From NCBI GenBank assembly GCA_014529385.2, contig CM043965.1, positions 12,787,912 to 12,851,911 on the forward strand: a DNA stretch of 64,000 nucleotides, in the 5' to 3' direction. This stretch comes from Adiantum capillus-veneris (lineage: Eukaryota > Streptophyta > Polypodiopsida > Polypodiales > Pteridaceae). A program made the translations under genes and the position numbers. The notes under the pieces are model-generated. The model saw only the letters and a program-made list of their open reading frames with translations, had not been told where the DNA came from and did not search any database. Shown piece by piece: positions 1-9,412 of this stretch (positions within the stretch are counted from its first letter, which is position 1; each line of letters opens with the position of its first letter).

Positions 1-8
1 TGCTATCG

Positions 9-572
9 TTGCGTATGCCGAACGAGAATAGCAAAATGCAGACTTTTCCTTTGGTGATGCGTGGTAGAGCTAAAGCATGGTACGATGCATTGGAAGGTGA
101 GCCGAAGCAAACATGGCCGGCTCTACGGGCAAGGTTTCTTCACGAATTTCCCAAGGAGACTTCCCCATTCGAGATGGATGCAAAGTTGAAGGCACTTAAG
201 CAAGATGTAAGTGAAGAGTTCAATTTGTTTTTGGGTCATTTTGAAGAGTGTTGGGCTGAGTTAGTGGCAGCCATGGAGCTGGCTAATGGAGACTATTTTA
301 AGCTAGACAAATTCATGGCCTGCGTGCATCCCAAGGTGAGAGAGAAAGTTGATTTCGAGAGCCCAGAGAATTACGATGGTGTGGTGGCCATTGCACGATC
401 GAAGAGCAGAAAGATAAAGAAGAAGATAGAGCAGGGTGTGTCAGGCTACGAGACGATAGCCCATGTTCAACCATAGAGTCCGAGAGAAGCTGCACACAAA
501 GATAATCATGGAAATTGAGATGTAGCTGTTGTGCCGCAAAATTGGGTGCGCATAGTGCAAGATTTGTCCTAG
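9..572 (+). pseudogene. gag: gypsy gag (capsid region), partial
   Basis: This is the capsid-like Retrotrans_gag region of the surrounding gypsy element. It contains the typical tracts RGRAKAWYDAL, a WPALRARFLHEF block and the KLDKFMACVHPKVREKV helix. Gag would assemble the virus-like particle in the cytoplasm. The N-terminus lies outside the window or is degraded, so the first ATG here is not a real start. Three stops (TAG 474, TGA 516, TAG 570) interrupt a frame that continues in phase into the zinc-knuckle segment at 576. All three can be derived from glutamine or arginine codons by C-to-T changes, the usual decay of methylated plant repeats. Confidence 0.82.
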
Positions 573-575
573 AAA

Positions 576-1792
576 ATGCAGGAGTTGCGGCTCAGTGTGA
601 TGGATAGAGGACAGCCAAGAGGAGCAAGGGGCAGGGCACGACCACTGCCTGGTAGGTGTTATAATTGTGGAGAAGAAGGGCACTATCCACCTGATTGTCC
701 TCAACCACAGAGGGAACGAGGAGGTATGTACCCACTTTTTGGTATAGGTCGAGGTCAAGGGCAGTACAATGGTCCAAGAGAGAAAGCGGTAGAGAATCCT
801 CTGCAGCCAGCTCCGCAAAACGGAAGTGAAGTTCCAAGAGTAAACATCATAGGGGTGGATAAAAAGGATGTCGAAGTTTTAGCCAATAAGAGAGCAAGAG
901 ATGAGAGGGAGACAAAGACAGAGCGGGAAACTAGAGCTTGCATGGGCAAAGAGAAGGTATACGAAGGCAGAGAGCAGCCTGAGCCTAGCAAAAGAAGGAG
1001 GCGATGCAAGATCAAGCAAGAGGATTTCCAGCTAGGACATGGCTGTCACGTGTACAATCTGGTGAGTGATGTTCAAAATCAAAAGGCAAATATTACGTTT
1101 GGTCATTTGTTAGGTTCAAATCCAAAGTTAAGAAGGCAGTGGTCCACAAGTGTTAGCACCAGGCTACCAAGAGCTAAGGGAAATGTGCAAGCAGTGCAAA
1201 ACATGGCCTTGAGGGTAGGTAGCCCCACTGATGTTCTTCCATTGGTGGATGCAATTATAGAGAAGAGGATGCAGGTACATGCCTACATAGACGGTGGAGC
1301 ACAGGTTTGTGTCATGACGGAAGCAGCCGTGAAAGAGATGGGAGTCAAGGCAGTAGTCAGGCCAAATGTGCGCATGAGGATGGCCAACCATATCAAAGCC
1401 AGGGTGTGGCGGAGGATGTGAAGGTCAAGGTGATGGGCATAGAGTGCCTGATAGACTTTTTTGTGATGAAGGCAGGGGATAATGATTATCCAATCATTTT
1501 GGGTAGGCCATGGCTTTTGGCGATAGGAGCAAAGAAGGATTGGGAGAGCAAAGTGTTCACTTTTCCTAACAAAGAGAAAGGCAGACAAATTGTGCTTGAT
1601 TTGAGGACCAAGGAGAGCAGTTCTCGTCCTATGGCAGTTAAAGATGAGGGTGACAGGAGGAGCTATGAGTACGAGACCAAGAAGGGCTATGATGAAGGCT
1701 ACACTAGCACAGAGGGAAGAGGAGAGCGAGGATGGCATGCTGAAGATAGATGCAGACTTATTCGGGGTCAACATAGACGAATCTCCACCTAA
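576..1792 (+). pseudogene. gypsy zinc knuckle and aspartic protease
   Basis: The segment starts with a basic linker and a canonical CX2CX4HX4C knuckle (CYNCGEEGHYPPDC, codons from 657), which binds RNA during packaging. A charged spacer follows, then a retropepsin-like core with YIDGGAQVCVMT near 1284-1319. The active-site triplet is DGG instead of DSG/DTG, a variant common in plant gypsy proteases. The flap and ILGRPWL helix lie further on, but in a different frame (about 1307-1792). A single-base indel near 1395-1415 must therefore have broken the polyprotein. The second half stays open to 1792. The protease would have matured Gag-Pol. Confidence 0.78.
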
Positions 1793-1847
1793 AGAAGAAG
1801 GTATGTAGTCTCAAGCTCATCTTTTAAGCATAGAGGAGGTTTCCAGT

Positions 1848-2370
1848 ATGATAAGTGAAGACCTTACCAAAGGGGAAAAGGAGGGCTATGTTCAACTGTG
1901 TGAGTCCTATCCAAATCTGTTTGCGATGGAGTACAAGCATTTGCGAGGTGCAAAAGGGGTGGACCACAAGATTTTTCTTAAGGAGGGGCATAAGCCTAAA
2001 GCACAGAAGCTGAGAAGACTAGGAGAAATCCAAAAGGAGTCCCTTTGGCAGGAGATCAATAAGCTACTGGATGCAGGCATCATATATCTTGTGAAAGAGT
2101 CAGAGTGGGTCTCTCCAGTGGTCATAACCCCTAAAAATAATGGGAAATGGACAGTGTGTGTCGACTACAAGCCATTGAATGCCGCAACCAAGAGGAATCA
2201 CTACCCCTTGCGATTCCAAGACGAAATCCTAAACTAGGTGGCTGGGCATGAGAGATACTCTATTATGGATGGCTTTCCGGGGTACTTTCAAATAGGGATT
2301 TCCCTTGAAGACCAGCTGAAGACCACATTCATATCTCCATGGGGTTGCTTCGCTTACCACAGGATGCCAT
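1848..2370 (+). pseudogene. gypsy reverse transcriptase, N-terminal part
   Basis: This is the RT finger and palm region. Visible blocks are the primer-grip leader HKPKAQKLRRLGEIQKESLW, then SPVVITPKNNGKWTVCVDYKPLN and SPWGCFAYHRMP. A TAG stop at 2235-2237 interrupts the frame, which resumes directly with VAGHERYSIMDGFPGYFQIG. The domain is cut at base 2370, in the middle of the conserved MPFGL turn, by insertion of the copia element. The remainder is at 7577-8132. RT would copy the element RNA to cDNA in the cytoplasmic particle. Confidence 0.87.
2366..2370. repeat. Target-site duplication of the copia insertion (GCCAT)
   Basis: The five bases GCCAT directly precede the 5' LTR and recur at 7577-7581 directly after the 3' LTR. 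Five base pairs is the usual length for copia integrases. If the element and one copy of the repeat are ignored, the host gypsy RT frame runs on through its MPFGL motif. That proves the host element was there first. Confidence 0.95.
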
Positions 2371-2597
2371 TGTTACCATATACATGTGGTAGTGATGTGT
2401 GTGAACACACTAGGACCGCCGGGGCATTTTTTCCCTCTTTAGGAGGTTTTTTCCCCCGTGCATTGTATATACGCCCATCACTCTAGGGCTATCTATCTTT
2501 CCATTGCACACTAAGGAATACACTCTCTATTGTGTGCCTTGAGCTTCCTTCGTCTTCTCCAAGCTGTGTGTGTTTCTCTTCAACCCTAATTCCAACA
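2371..2597 (+). repeat. 5' LTR of copia element
   Basis: The 227-bp terminal repeat starts TGTTACCATATACATGTGG and ends CCCTAATTCCAACA. It should hold the promoter; a TATA-like TTGTATATACG sits at about 2463-2473. It appears identical to the 3' copy at 7350-7576. Confidence 0.96.
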
Positions 2598-2599
2598 AT

Positions 2600-2611
2600 T
2601 GGTATCAGAGC
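2600..2611 (+). other. Primer-binding site, initiator tRNA-Met
   Basis: TGGTATCAGAGC lies two bases after the 5' LTR. It is the classical plant copia primer-binding site, complementary to the 3' end of initiator tRNA-Met. The 2612-2959 leader that follows has no convincing coding content and would hold the packaging signal. Confidence 0.95.
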
Positions 2612-2959
2612 AGGTCACGTCCTCTCGGGCTTAGTCGCCAGCTGCTCCAGCACACGCCTGCTCACTTTCTCCGATTTCAGTGAGCTTTGGCAAGCGTTCG
2701 CAGGTCGACAAATATTTTGGGTGAGCTCGAAGAGCTCGGTCTGCTCAGAATTTTGATTTGGGCTCATTTCGGCCTCCGTTTCCACTACGTGCAGTACTGC
2801 ACAGGTTATTTCGTCATTTTGTGTAGATTTTCTGTCAGTGCCGTTTTCTGCATAACAGGTGCCTTATAGTCTTCTACGGTTTGTGCTATATAGCACAGGT
2901 TGTTCCCGCTCCATTTCTCCTATTTTCGGGCAGTTTTCACATCAGGTGCAGCATTTACC

Positions 2960-4000
2960 ATGGCTGACAACAACAACACAGATGTGTTCAAGATGTTTGC
3001 TGCTGAGGACAGGTTGGATGGGGACAACTACCCTATGTGGGCTTATATGATGCAACACGTTCTTGTGTCAAAAGGTGTCTGGAACATTGTGCAGGGCATT
3101 GATGTACGTCCTGGTTCTGAAGATGTAGGCGATATTGAGGATGTTGCAGGTCTTGCTGCAAGGATTGCAGCTGTTAGAGTTGTTTTGCCTACAGTAGAAC
3201 AAGCTCGTTGGGATGTTAAGGATGCGCAGGCTCATGCATTGATTGCGTTGTCTGTGAAGCGCACCATTATTCCTCACATCCGTTCAGCAAAATCTGCAAA
3301 ACAGGCTTGGGATATTCTAGCAGGTCTTTATGCAAGCCGCAATGAGGCTAAAATTGCTTTGCTGCGTAAAGAGCTAGAGTCGAAGATTATGCATGAGGAA
3401 GATGATATGGACACTTTCCTTGCTAGTGTCAAGGATATCAATGAGCAACTCATTTCTGCAGGTGAAGTCATTTCTGACAGTTCCCTTGTGCAGACTATTC
3501 TTGATGCCTTACTAGATTCCTACCAGACTTTTGCTAGTACTTGGAGACTGATGACCCAAGGAAATCCTGAAGTTGTCAAGTTTGATGCATTATGCACATT
3601 GCTGTTGCAAGAGTCACTTTCTAGAAAAAACAGGACTAGGCAGCGTGCAATTGAACAGGCTTTTATTGCTTCTCAAAGAAAGGGTGGTAACAGTAATGCA
3701 GCCACTTCTTATGGTTCTGCTGCGAGTGGCAAAAATTCTGTTCCTAATGCTTCTGCTGTCAGCACTTCGTCTGGCAATTCTGGTGATAAGGGCAAAAAGA
3801 AGATGCGTTGCCATTATTGTAAAGCCAATGATCACTTGATCAAGTCGTGTCCTAAGTTGAAGGCCAAAGAGGCTAAGAAGAAAGAGGGTGGTTCCACTGC
3901 AAATGCTGGTTCCACTACAAATGCAGCCATTGTTGAGTCTTCTGTGAAAGGAGATTGTGATGCTGATGTTGATGCAGAATGGGCTTTTAGCGGATGTTGA
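2960..4000 (+). CDS. gag: copia Gag protein
   Basis: The protein has 346 residues, counted from the ATG in ACCATGGCT, which has a good plant initiation context and starts MADNNNTDVF. An upstream in-frame ATG at 2900 is less likely. The N-terminal half holds the UBN2-type copia gag fold: LDGDNYPMWAYMMQHVL near residue 17, then a helical block with AWDILAGLYASRNEAKIALLRK. The C-terminus is low-complexity Ser/Gly/Asn-rich, followed by a CX2CX4HX4C knuckle (CHYCKANDHLIKSC). The frame runs into the first copy of a 28-bp duplication and stops soon after. In the parent element gag and pol were probably one continuous frame. Confidence 0.9.
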   Translation: MADNNNTDVFKMFAAEDRLDGDNYPMWAYMMQHVLVSKGVWNIVQGIDVRPGSEDVGDIEDVAGLAARIAAVRVVLPTVEQARWDVKDAQAHALIALSVKRTIIPHIRSAKSAKQAWDILAGLYASRNEAKIALLRKELESKIMHEEDDMDTFLASVKDINEQLISAGEVISDSSLVQTILDALLDSYQTFASTWRLMTQGNPEVVKFDALCTLLLQESLSRKNRTRQRAIEQAFIASQRKGGNSNAATSYGSAASGKNSVPNASAVSTSSGNSGDKGKKKMRCHYCKANDHLIKSCPKLKAKEAKKKEGGSTANAGSTTNAAIVESSVKGDCDADVDAEWAFSGC

Positions 4001-4020
4001 TGCAGAATGGGCTTTTAGCG
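3965..4020 (+). repeat. 28-bp perfect tandem duplication at the gag/pol junction
   Basis: The 28 bases at 3965-3992 (GATGTTGATGCAGAATGG followed by GCTTTTAGCG) are repeated exactly at 3993-4020. Because 28 is not a multiple of three, the duplication moves pol into another frame and creates the gag stop at 3998-4000. Removing one copy on paper makes gag and pol one open frame, so the duplication is the sole cause of the split. Confidence 0.95.
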
Positions 4021-7000
4021 CAGAGTGCACTTACAATCCTGCTGTCCATGATGCATGCTTGTCAGTTGCTGCAGATTCACATGTGTGGTATTTCGACAGT
4101 GGTGCTACAAAGCACATTACCTCACATCGTGAATTGTTTACCTCTCTCGAGTCTGTCCCTCATGGGAATTCAGTCACTTGTGCCAACAATGCCTCTTATC
4201 CAGTTCAGGGAGTTGGAAAGATTGTGCTCACTGCTGCTAATGGCAGTTCCTTCACACTTGTTGATGCACTTTATGTACCTGGGATCAAGAAGAATCTCTT
4301 GTCTGTATCCGCACTTGCTAGACTTGGACTTGTAGTCAAATTTGTGGATGACAGATGTACAGTTCATGATCTCAGTTTTGGTGATGAAATTGTTGCATCT
4401 GGGCTTTTGTGCCGTGGGCTGTATAAGCTCACTTTGTATGACAAGTGTGGACAAAATTTTGCAAATGCTGTTGCAGATTCAAGGGCTATTTCAGATGCAA
4501 AACTTTGGCATGCACGTTTTGGTCATCTGAATTTTGCCAGTTTGCTGCGTTTGCAGAAATCTGATATGGTTCCTTCTTTGCCGCCTCTTGAAGCACCTAT
4601 CAAACATGTTTGTGAAGGCTGTATTCTGGGTAAAATGCAGCGTTCTAAGTTTCCAAAGGATGGTTCAGTTAGGGCCACATGCAGGTTGCAGCTTGTGCAT
4701 AGTGACGTTTGTGGGCCCATGCAAACTCCGTCCTTGGGCAATTACCTGTACTTCGTGACTTTCATTGATGATTACTCCAGGCATGCGTGGGTATTTCCGC
4801 TTAAAGCGAAGTCTGAAGTTTTTATGTGCTTCAAACAATTTTTGGCTATGGCTGAAAATGTCTCAAAATGTATTATGGGCACCCTCCGTTCCGATCGAGG
4901 GGGGGAGTATATGTCTCATGAATTTAATGCATTTCTGGCTAGTCGTGGGATAAAACACCAATGTACAGTGCCTTATACACCTCAGCAAAATGGTGTTGCT
5001 GAGAGGAAAAACAGGTCACTAACGGAAATGGCACGATGTATGGTCAAAAGTCAAGCTTTGCCGCATTCTTTTTGGCTTGAGGCCATCATGTGTGCCACTT
5101 ATGTACTTAACAGGTGTCCTACGAAAGCTTTGCAGTCTATTACTCCATATGAAGCATGGCATGATAGAAAACCTTCTATTGAGCACATGCGTGTTTTTGG
5201 CTGTTTGGCATATGCTTTGGTGCCACAAGTGCAGCGCAGAAAATTGGATGATAAGGCTGTCAAATGTATTTTTGTTGGTTATAGTGCTGAAAGCAAAGGT
5301 TACAGGTTGTATCATCCGCAAACAAAACGTATTTTGGTTTCACGGGATGTAGTGTTTGTGGAAGATTCTGTTCAACCCTTGCTGTCATGTACTAGAGACA
5401 GTAATGTAAGCTCACAGGACATTTATGACACTTTGTTGCCTCTTTTCAGTGGTGGAAATACGAATGTAAGTTCCAATGAGGCAAATGTACAGCCTATGGG
5501 GGTTTCTGAAAATGTTTTAGAACAGCCTATTACTGATGCAGATGTACATGATGTACTTGATGAGGAAAGGGCTGAAAATGAGCAGGCTAGAGGTATGCCA
5601 AAATGGCTGGTGCACACTTTGCGTGACAGTAAATTGGATGCACCTTTATCTAGTCGTACTCGTCCAGGCTCTCGCCATGCATCTTATGCATCAGATTGTT
5701 ATGCTTTGGCTGTGTCTAGTTTACATGATGTTGAGGAGCCTCTGTCTTTTGATGAAGCACAGAATTCAGAAAATTGGATTGCTGCCATGAAATCAGAATA
5801 TGATGCACTTATAGAGAATGACACATGGACTTTATGTGATTTGCCTCCTGGCAAAAAGGCCATTGGTACGAAGTGGGTTTACAAGTTGAAACGCAAGCCG
5901 GATGGTGAGATCGATCGCCATAAGGCTCGACTTGTTGCAAAGGGTTATGCACAACAAAAAGGCATAGATTATGAAGAGACTTTTGCTCCCACTTGTCGTA
6001 TGACTACTGTGCGTTTTCTATGTGCATTGGCAGCTCATTTTGGTTGGGATGTACATCAATCAGACATTGTTACTGCTTTCTTGAATGGTGACATATTTGA
6101 GGAAGTTTATGTAACGCAGCCTCGCGGTTTTGTCATAAAAGGACAAGAGGACAAAGTGTGCAAATGTAAGAAGGCTTTGTATGGGTTGAAGCAATCTCCT
6201 CGTGCTTGGTATGAGAAAGCTGACACTCATTTGGTTAAACGAGGCTTTCGTAACAGTCCAACAGAAAGCACATTGTATGTAAAGCGTGAGGATGATGTAT
6301 TTCTCATTGTGGTTCTTTATGTTGATGATTTGCTGATCACTGGACCAAATGAGAGACATATTGCTGAATTTAAGGCTGATTTGAATGCTACTTTCAAGAT
6401 GAAAGATTTGGGGCTGTTGCATCATTACTTGGGTATACAGTTTAAGCAGTGTGATGGTGGTATTGCCTTGTGTCAGAAAAGTTACATAGAGACATTGCTA
6501 TGTAAGTTTGGACTTGAGGATTGCAAACCTATTGCCACTCCCATGGAAACAGGTTTGAAGTTGAGTCTACATGATGCTGGCGATCCTGCTGATGTCACTC
6601 TTTACCAAACTGCTGTTGGCTGCCTCATTTATGTATGCAACACGAGGCCAGATATTCAGTTTGCAGTCTCGCAGGTCAGCAAATTTATGCATAGCCCAGG
6701 GTCTAAGCATTGGCAGGCTGTCAAGAGGATTTTCCGCTACCTTAGTGGCACTTTACATCTTGGCTTGTTTTATCCCAAGGGGGGATCATTGCCGCCAGAC
6801 TTACATGCTTTTTCGGACTCAGATTGGGCTGGTTGTTTTGACACGTGAGTGTCCACAAGTGGTTTTTGTTTCATGCTTGGCAGTTCATGTATATCATGGT
6901 TGAGCAAGAAGCAACCTACTGTGGCCACTTCGAGTTGTGAGGCTGAGTAGAGGGCAGTCTTCACAGCTACGGTTGAGTGTGTATGGCTCAGACGCCTTAT

Positions 7001-7274
7001 GGCTGACTTGGGTGTTGGACAGGACACTGCCAACACTATCTACACTGACAGTCAGAGCGCATTGGCAGTTGCGAGGAACCCAGTTTTTCATGCTCGCACA
7101 AAGCACATTGAGGTGCATTACCACTATGTCAGGGAGAGGCTCTCAACAGGAGAGATCAGCTTGGCTTATGTGCCAACACAGGACAACCTTGCAGATCTTT
7201 TCACAAAGGCATTATCTCGTGAGAAGCTTGAAGCTTTCCGCAAAGCTTTGGGCTTACTCCCCTTTGTGGACTGA
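3993..7274 (+). pseudogene. pol: copia Pol (protease, integrase, RT, RNase H)
   Basis: The protein starts in frame after the duplication. Domains in order: protease with WYFDSGATKHIT (near 4095); the GAG_pre-integrase zinc region LWHARFGHLNF through CEGCILGKMQRSKFP; the integrase core with LVHSDVCGPM (first Asp at 4704) and SDRGGEYMSHEF; RT with FAPTCRMTTVRF and YVDD at 6318-6329; and RNase H with SDSDWAGC. The frame is open from about 4021 to 6845. It is then cut by TGA at 6846-6848 (arginine expected) and TAG at 6948-6950 (tyrosine expected), and it resumes in the same frame to a natural end at 7274. It cannot make full RNase H. Confidence 0.93.
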
Positions 7275-7340
7275 TCCTGTCCTCAGGGCATGGCACTTCC
7301 CTTTACTCATGTGCCAGCTCTCGTTCACCGCATCACTCCA

Positions 7341-7349
7341 GGGGGGATT
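7341..7349 (+). other. Polypurine tract of copia element
   Basis: GGGGGGATT lies directly before the 3' LTR. It is the purine run that primes plus-strand synthesis. Bases 7275-7340 between the pol stop and this tract show nothing else. Confidence 0.9.
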
Positions 7350-7576
7350 TGTTACCATATACATGTGGTAGTGATGTGTGTGAACACACTAGGACCGCCG
7401 GGGCATTTTTTCCCTCTTTAGGAGGTTTTTTCCCCCGTGCATTGTATATACGCCCATCACTCTAGGGCTATCTATCTTTCCATTGCACACTAAGGAATAC
7501 ACTCTCTATTGTGTGCCTTGAGCTTCCTTCGTCTTCTCCAAGCTGTGTGTGTTTCTCTTCAACCCTAATTCCAACA
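7350..7576 (+). repeat. 3' LTR of copia element
   Basis: Same 227-bp sequence as the 5' LTR, with no difference found by eye. It is followed by the second GCCAT target copy and then by the host gypsy RT sequence. Confidence 0.96.
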
Positions 7577-8132
7577 GCCATTTGGATTAGCAAATGCCTA
7601 TGCCATGTTCCAAAGTTGGATGAAGAGGGTATTTAGTCCATTCTTGGTCCGTTTTATTAAGGTCTTCATGGATGATATTGGCTGCTACAGTTCAAGATTA
7701 GAGCACCTATCGAAGCTCCAATTATGCTTTCAAAGGCTTGATGAAGAAGGAGGTCAGCTGAATCCCAAAAAGTGCAAGCTAGCACAACCTCGAGCGCAGC
7801 TGTTGGGTCATGTGGTGTCGCAAAACGGTATAGAGGCAGATCCCGAGAAGGAGAAGGTGTTGGTGTTGATGGAGCCTCCATCAAATGCTCAAGGTTTGGC
7901 TTCATTTGTTCATAAGCTGAAGTATTTATCACGTTTCTTTTGGATGCTGTCACAATATGTGCATCCTCTTCAAAAGAGGGCTCAACAAGTGCATGGTTAT
8001 AAGTGGGATGAGGAAGCTCAAGAGGATTTTGATAGGGTTAAAGAGATTTTGTGTCAGTTGCCAGCGGTGTGTCCTCCCAATCGAGAGGACGACTTCTATG
8101 TATCTATGACGGTGGGCGCAGTTGCTATTGGA
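7577..8132 (+). pseudogene. gypsy reverse transcriptase, C-terminal part
   Basis: The RT resumes right after the copia element with FGLANAYAMFQSWMKRVF. It continues through the catalytic FMDD (7667-7678; first position Phe where YXDD is usual, X being Met), the thumb block LNPKKCKLAQPRAQLLGHVV, and the connection to RNase H (FYVSMTVGAVAIG). It is cut at 8132 by a MITE and continues at 8390. Confidence 0.88.
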
Positions 8133-8381
8133 CTCGGGGGGTGCACTATGTAATCATGTTAATGTATAAAGTGAGTTCGAAAGGAGGGGTTTTGAAATGC
8201 AAAAAAGTTAGGCAATTTAAGAGAGATACATTAAAATAAGAGGGGTTTTATATTCAATTTTGGAAAAAAATCCTAAAATAAGGGGTCATTTTATTCATTT
8301 AGACATGTTAAAAGAGGGGTTTTTTTAATATCCTTTGAATGCACGTTATATAGCAGGGTACTAAACGATGAGCCCCCCGAG
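8133..8381. mobile_element. 249-bp MITE, copy 1 (CTCGGGGGG termini, 8-bp TSD)
   Basis: The insert starts CTCGGGGGGTGCAC and ends GAGCCCCCCGAG, giving at least a 9-bp terminal inverted repeat. It is flanked by a perfect 8-bp direct repeat CTATTGGA (8125-8132 and 8382-8389). It splits a conserved RNase H stretch of the host gypsy element exactly at the duplication, which fixes both ends. There is no coding capacity. The interior has repeated AAAAGAGGGG(T) purine blocks. The 8-bp duplication fits the hAT superfamily, although the terminal bases are not typical. A second, inverted copy is at 30,687-30,938. Confidence 0.9.
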
Positions 8382-8389
8382 CTATTGGA

Positions 8390-8780
8390 GCAGTTCTATT
8401 GCAAAAGGTAGGGAGAAGCTACAAGCCGATATACTTCGAGAGCAGGGTGATTAGCCGAGAAGAGGCTACCTACACCGAGGCGGAGCAGTGGGTGATGGCT
8501 CTGGTCTTTGCTTGCAGGAAGTTCAAAGTCCATTTGATTGTGTGTAAGTTTTTTGTGTTGACGGCTAATAATCTATTGCCAGAGGTAGTGCTACATTTGA
8601 AGCCAGGAAGGAGGATTATGAAGTGGGTATTGGAGCTACAAGAGTTCGAGTTCGAGTTCAAGGTAGATCACACGAGTTGGTCCCACTTGGCAGACATTCT
8701 AGTCAGCAAGGCCATCGATTTGCCGGCCTATCCAAGAGTGGTACGAGATGAAGCTAAGGAGGAACCCGACTTGGAGAATG
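8390..8780 (+). pseudogene. gypsy RNase H (first, RT-linked)
   Basis: After the MITE the frame gives a polypeptide with PIYFESRVISREEATYTEAE, VMALVFACRKFKVHL and the end of the connection region (FKVDHTSWSHLADILVSKA). This is the gypsy-type RNase H fused to RT, which would remove RNA from the cDNA hybrid. The expected histidine-aspartate pair (usually VxTDH) is altered to VLTANN, so catalysis is doubtful even without the MITE. Confidence 0.83.
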
Positions 8781-9412
8781 CTTTTACTATGTGGTTCGAC
8801 GGAGCATATTGAAGGGTAGTGCAGAAGGCGGGAGGAGGTGTGGTGATACACGACCCACAAGGCAAAACTATATTCTCGAAGGCATATGATCTAGAGGATG
8901 TCCACACCAATAATGAGGCAGAGTATCTCACTCTACATTTGGGTTTGAAGCAGTGCATAGAGTTCAGCATTTCAAGGTTGGTGGTGAAGGGAGATGCGTT
9001 TCTAGTCATCAAGAAACTGCTAGGCCAATGGCAGGTAAAGCACAATTCTTTGAAGCATTGGTTATTTTCCATCAAGAAGATGTTGAAGTCTTTTGAAGAA
9101 GTCCAATTCAAGCATGTGAGGAGAGAGAAGAATCAAGAGGCGGATCAAATAGCTAGTAGAAAAGTACAGATACATGTTGCAGGTCTATATGTGGCCCCAG
9201 CCACTTATGCAGGTAGAGAGACTCTTAAGGAGATTGAATGCTTTTTGAGTACAGGGAAATGTTCAGAGGGTTTGTCCAAGCTACAAAAGAGAAGAGAGGT
9301 GCAAAAGGCCCGCAAGTTTACACTGGTAGGTGAAGATGTCATGAACTATGGGCGTGACGGAGTGCTTGGAAGGGTGTTGTACAAAGAAGAGATAGGGATG
9401 GTGTTGGAATAA
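8781..9412 (+). pseudogene. second RNase H domain of the gypsy element
   Basis: The segment shows WFDGAY (first catalytic Asp), KAGGGVVIHDPQGK, TNNEAEYLTLHLGL (catalytic Glu) and LVVKGDAFLVI (catalytic Asp), closing with VRREKNQEADQIA (final Asp). This full archaeal-like RNase H pattern is distinct from the RT-linked one upstream. It is the known extra domain of Tat-lineage elements and is thought to aid removal of the primer or hybrid. One TGA at 8810-8812 interrupts it near the start. The C-terminal part (9200-9412) is the linker before integrase. Confidence 0.82.

Larger units (their letters stand above)
2371..7576 (+). mobile_element. Ty1/copia LTR retrotransposon, 5206 bp, recent insertion
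   Basis: This is a complete copia element in the order LTR, primer-binding site, gag, protease, integrase, RT, RNase H, polypurine tract, LTR. The two 227-bp LTRs (2371-2597 and 7350-7576) look identical base for base. They start TGTTACCATA and end TTCCAACA. A 5-bp target duplication GCCAT flanks the element (2366-2370 and 7577-7581). Protease-integrase-RT order is diagnostic of copia. Despite the matching LTRs, the polyprotein carries a 28-bp tandem duplication that shifts the frame and two stops in RNase H, so this copy is not autonomous as it stands. Confidence 0.96.

Noticed and set aside
1284-1319. DGG instead of DSG/DTG in the gypsy protease as a novelty
   Set aside because: DGG is a known variant in many plant Ty3/gypsy proteases, and the related remnant here has a similar triplet.
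8781-9412. Second RNase H as a new domain fusion
   Set aside because: A duplicated RNase H is already established for the Tat lineage of plant gypsy elements.
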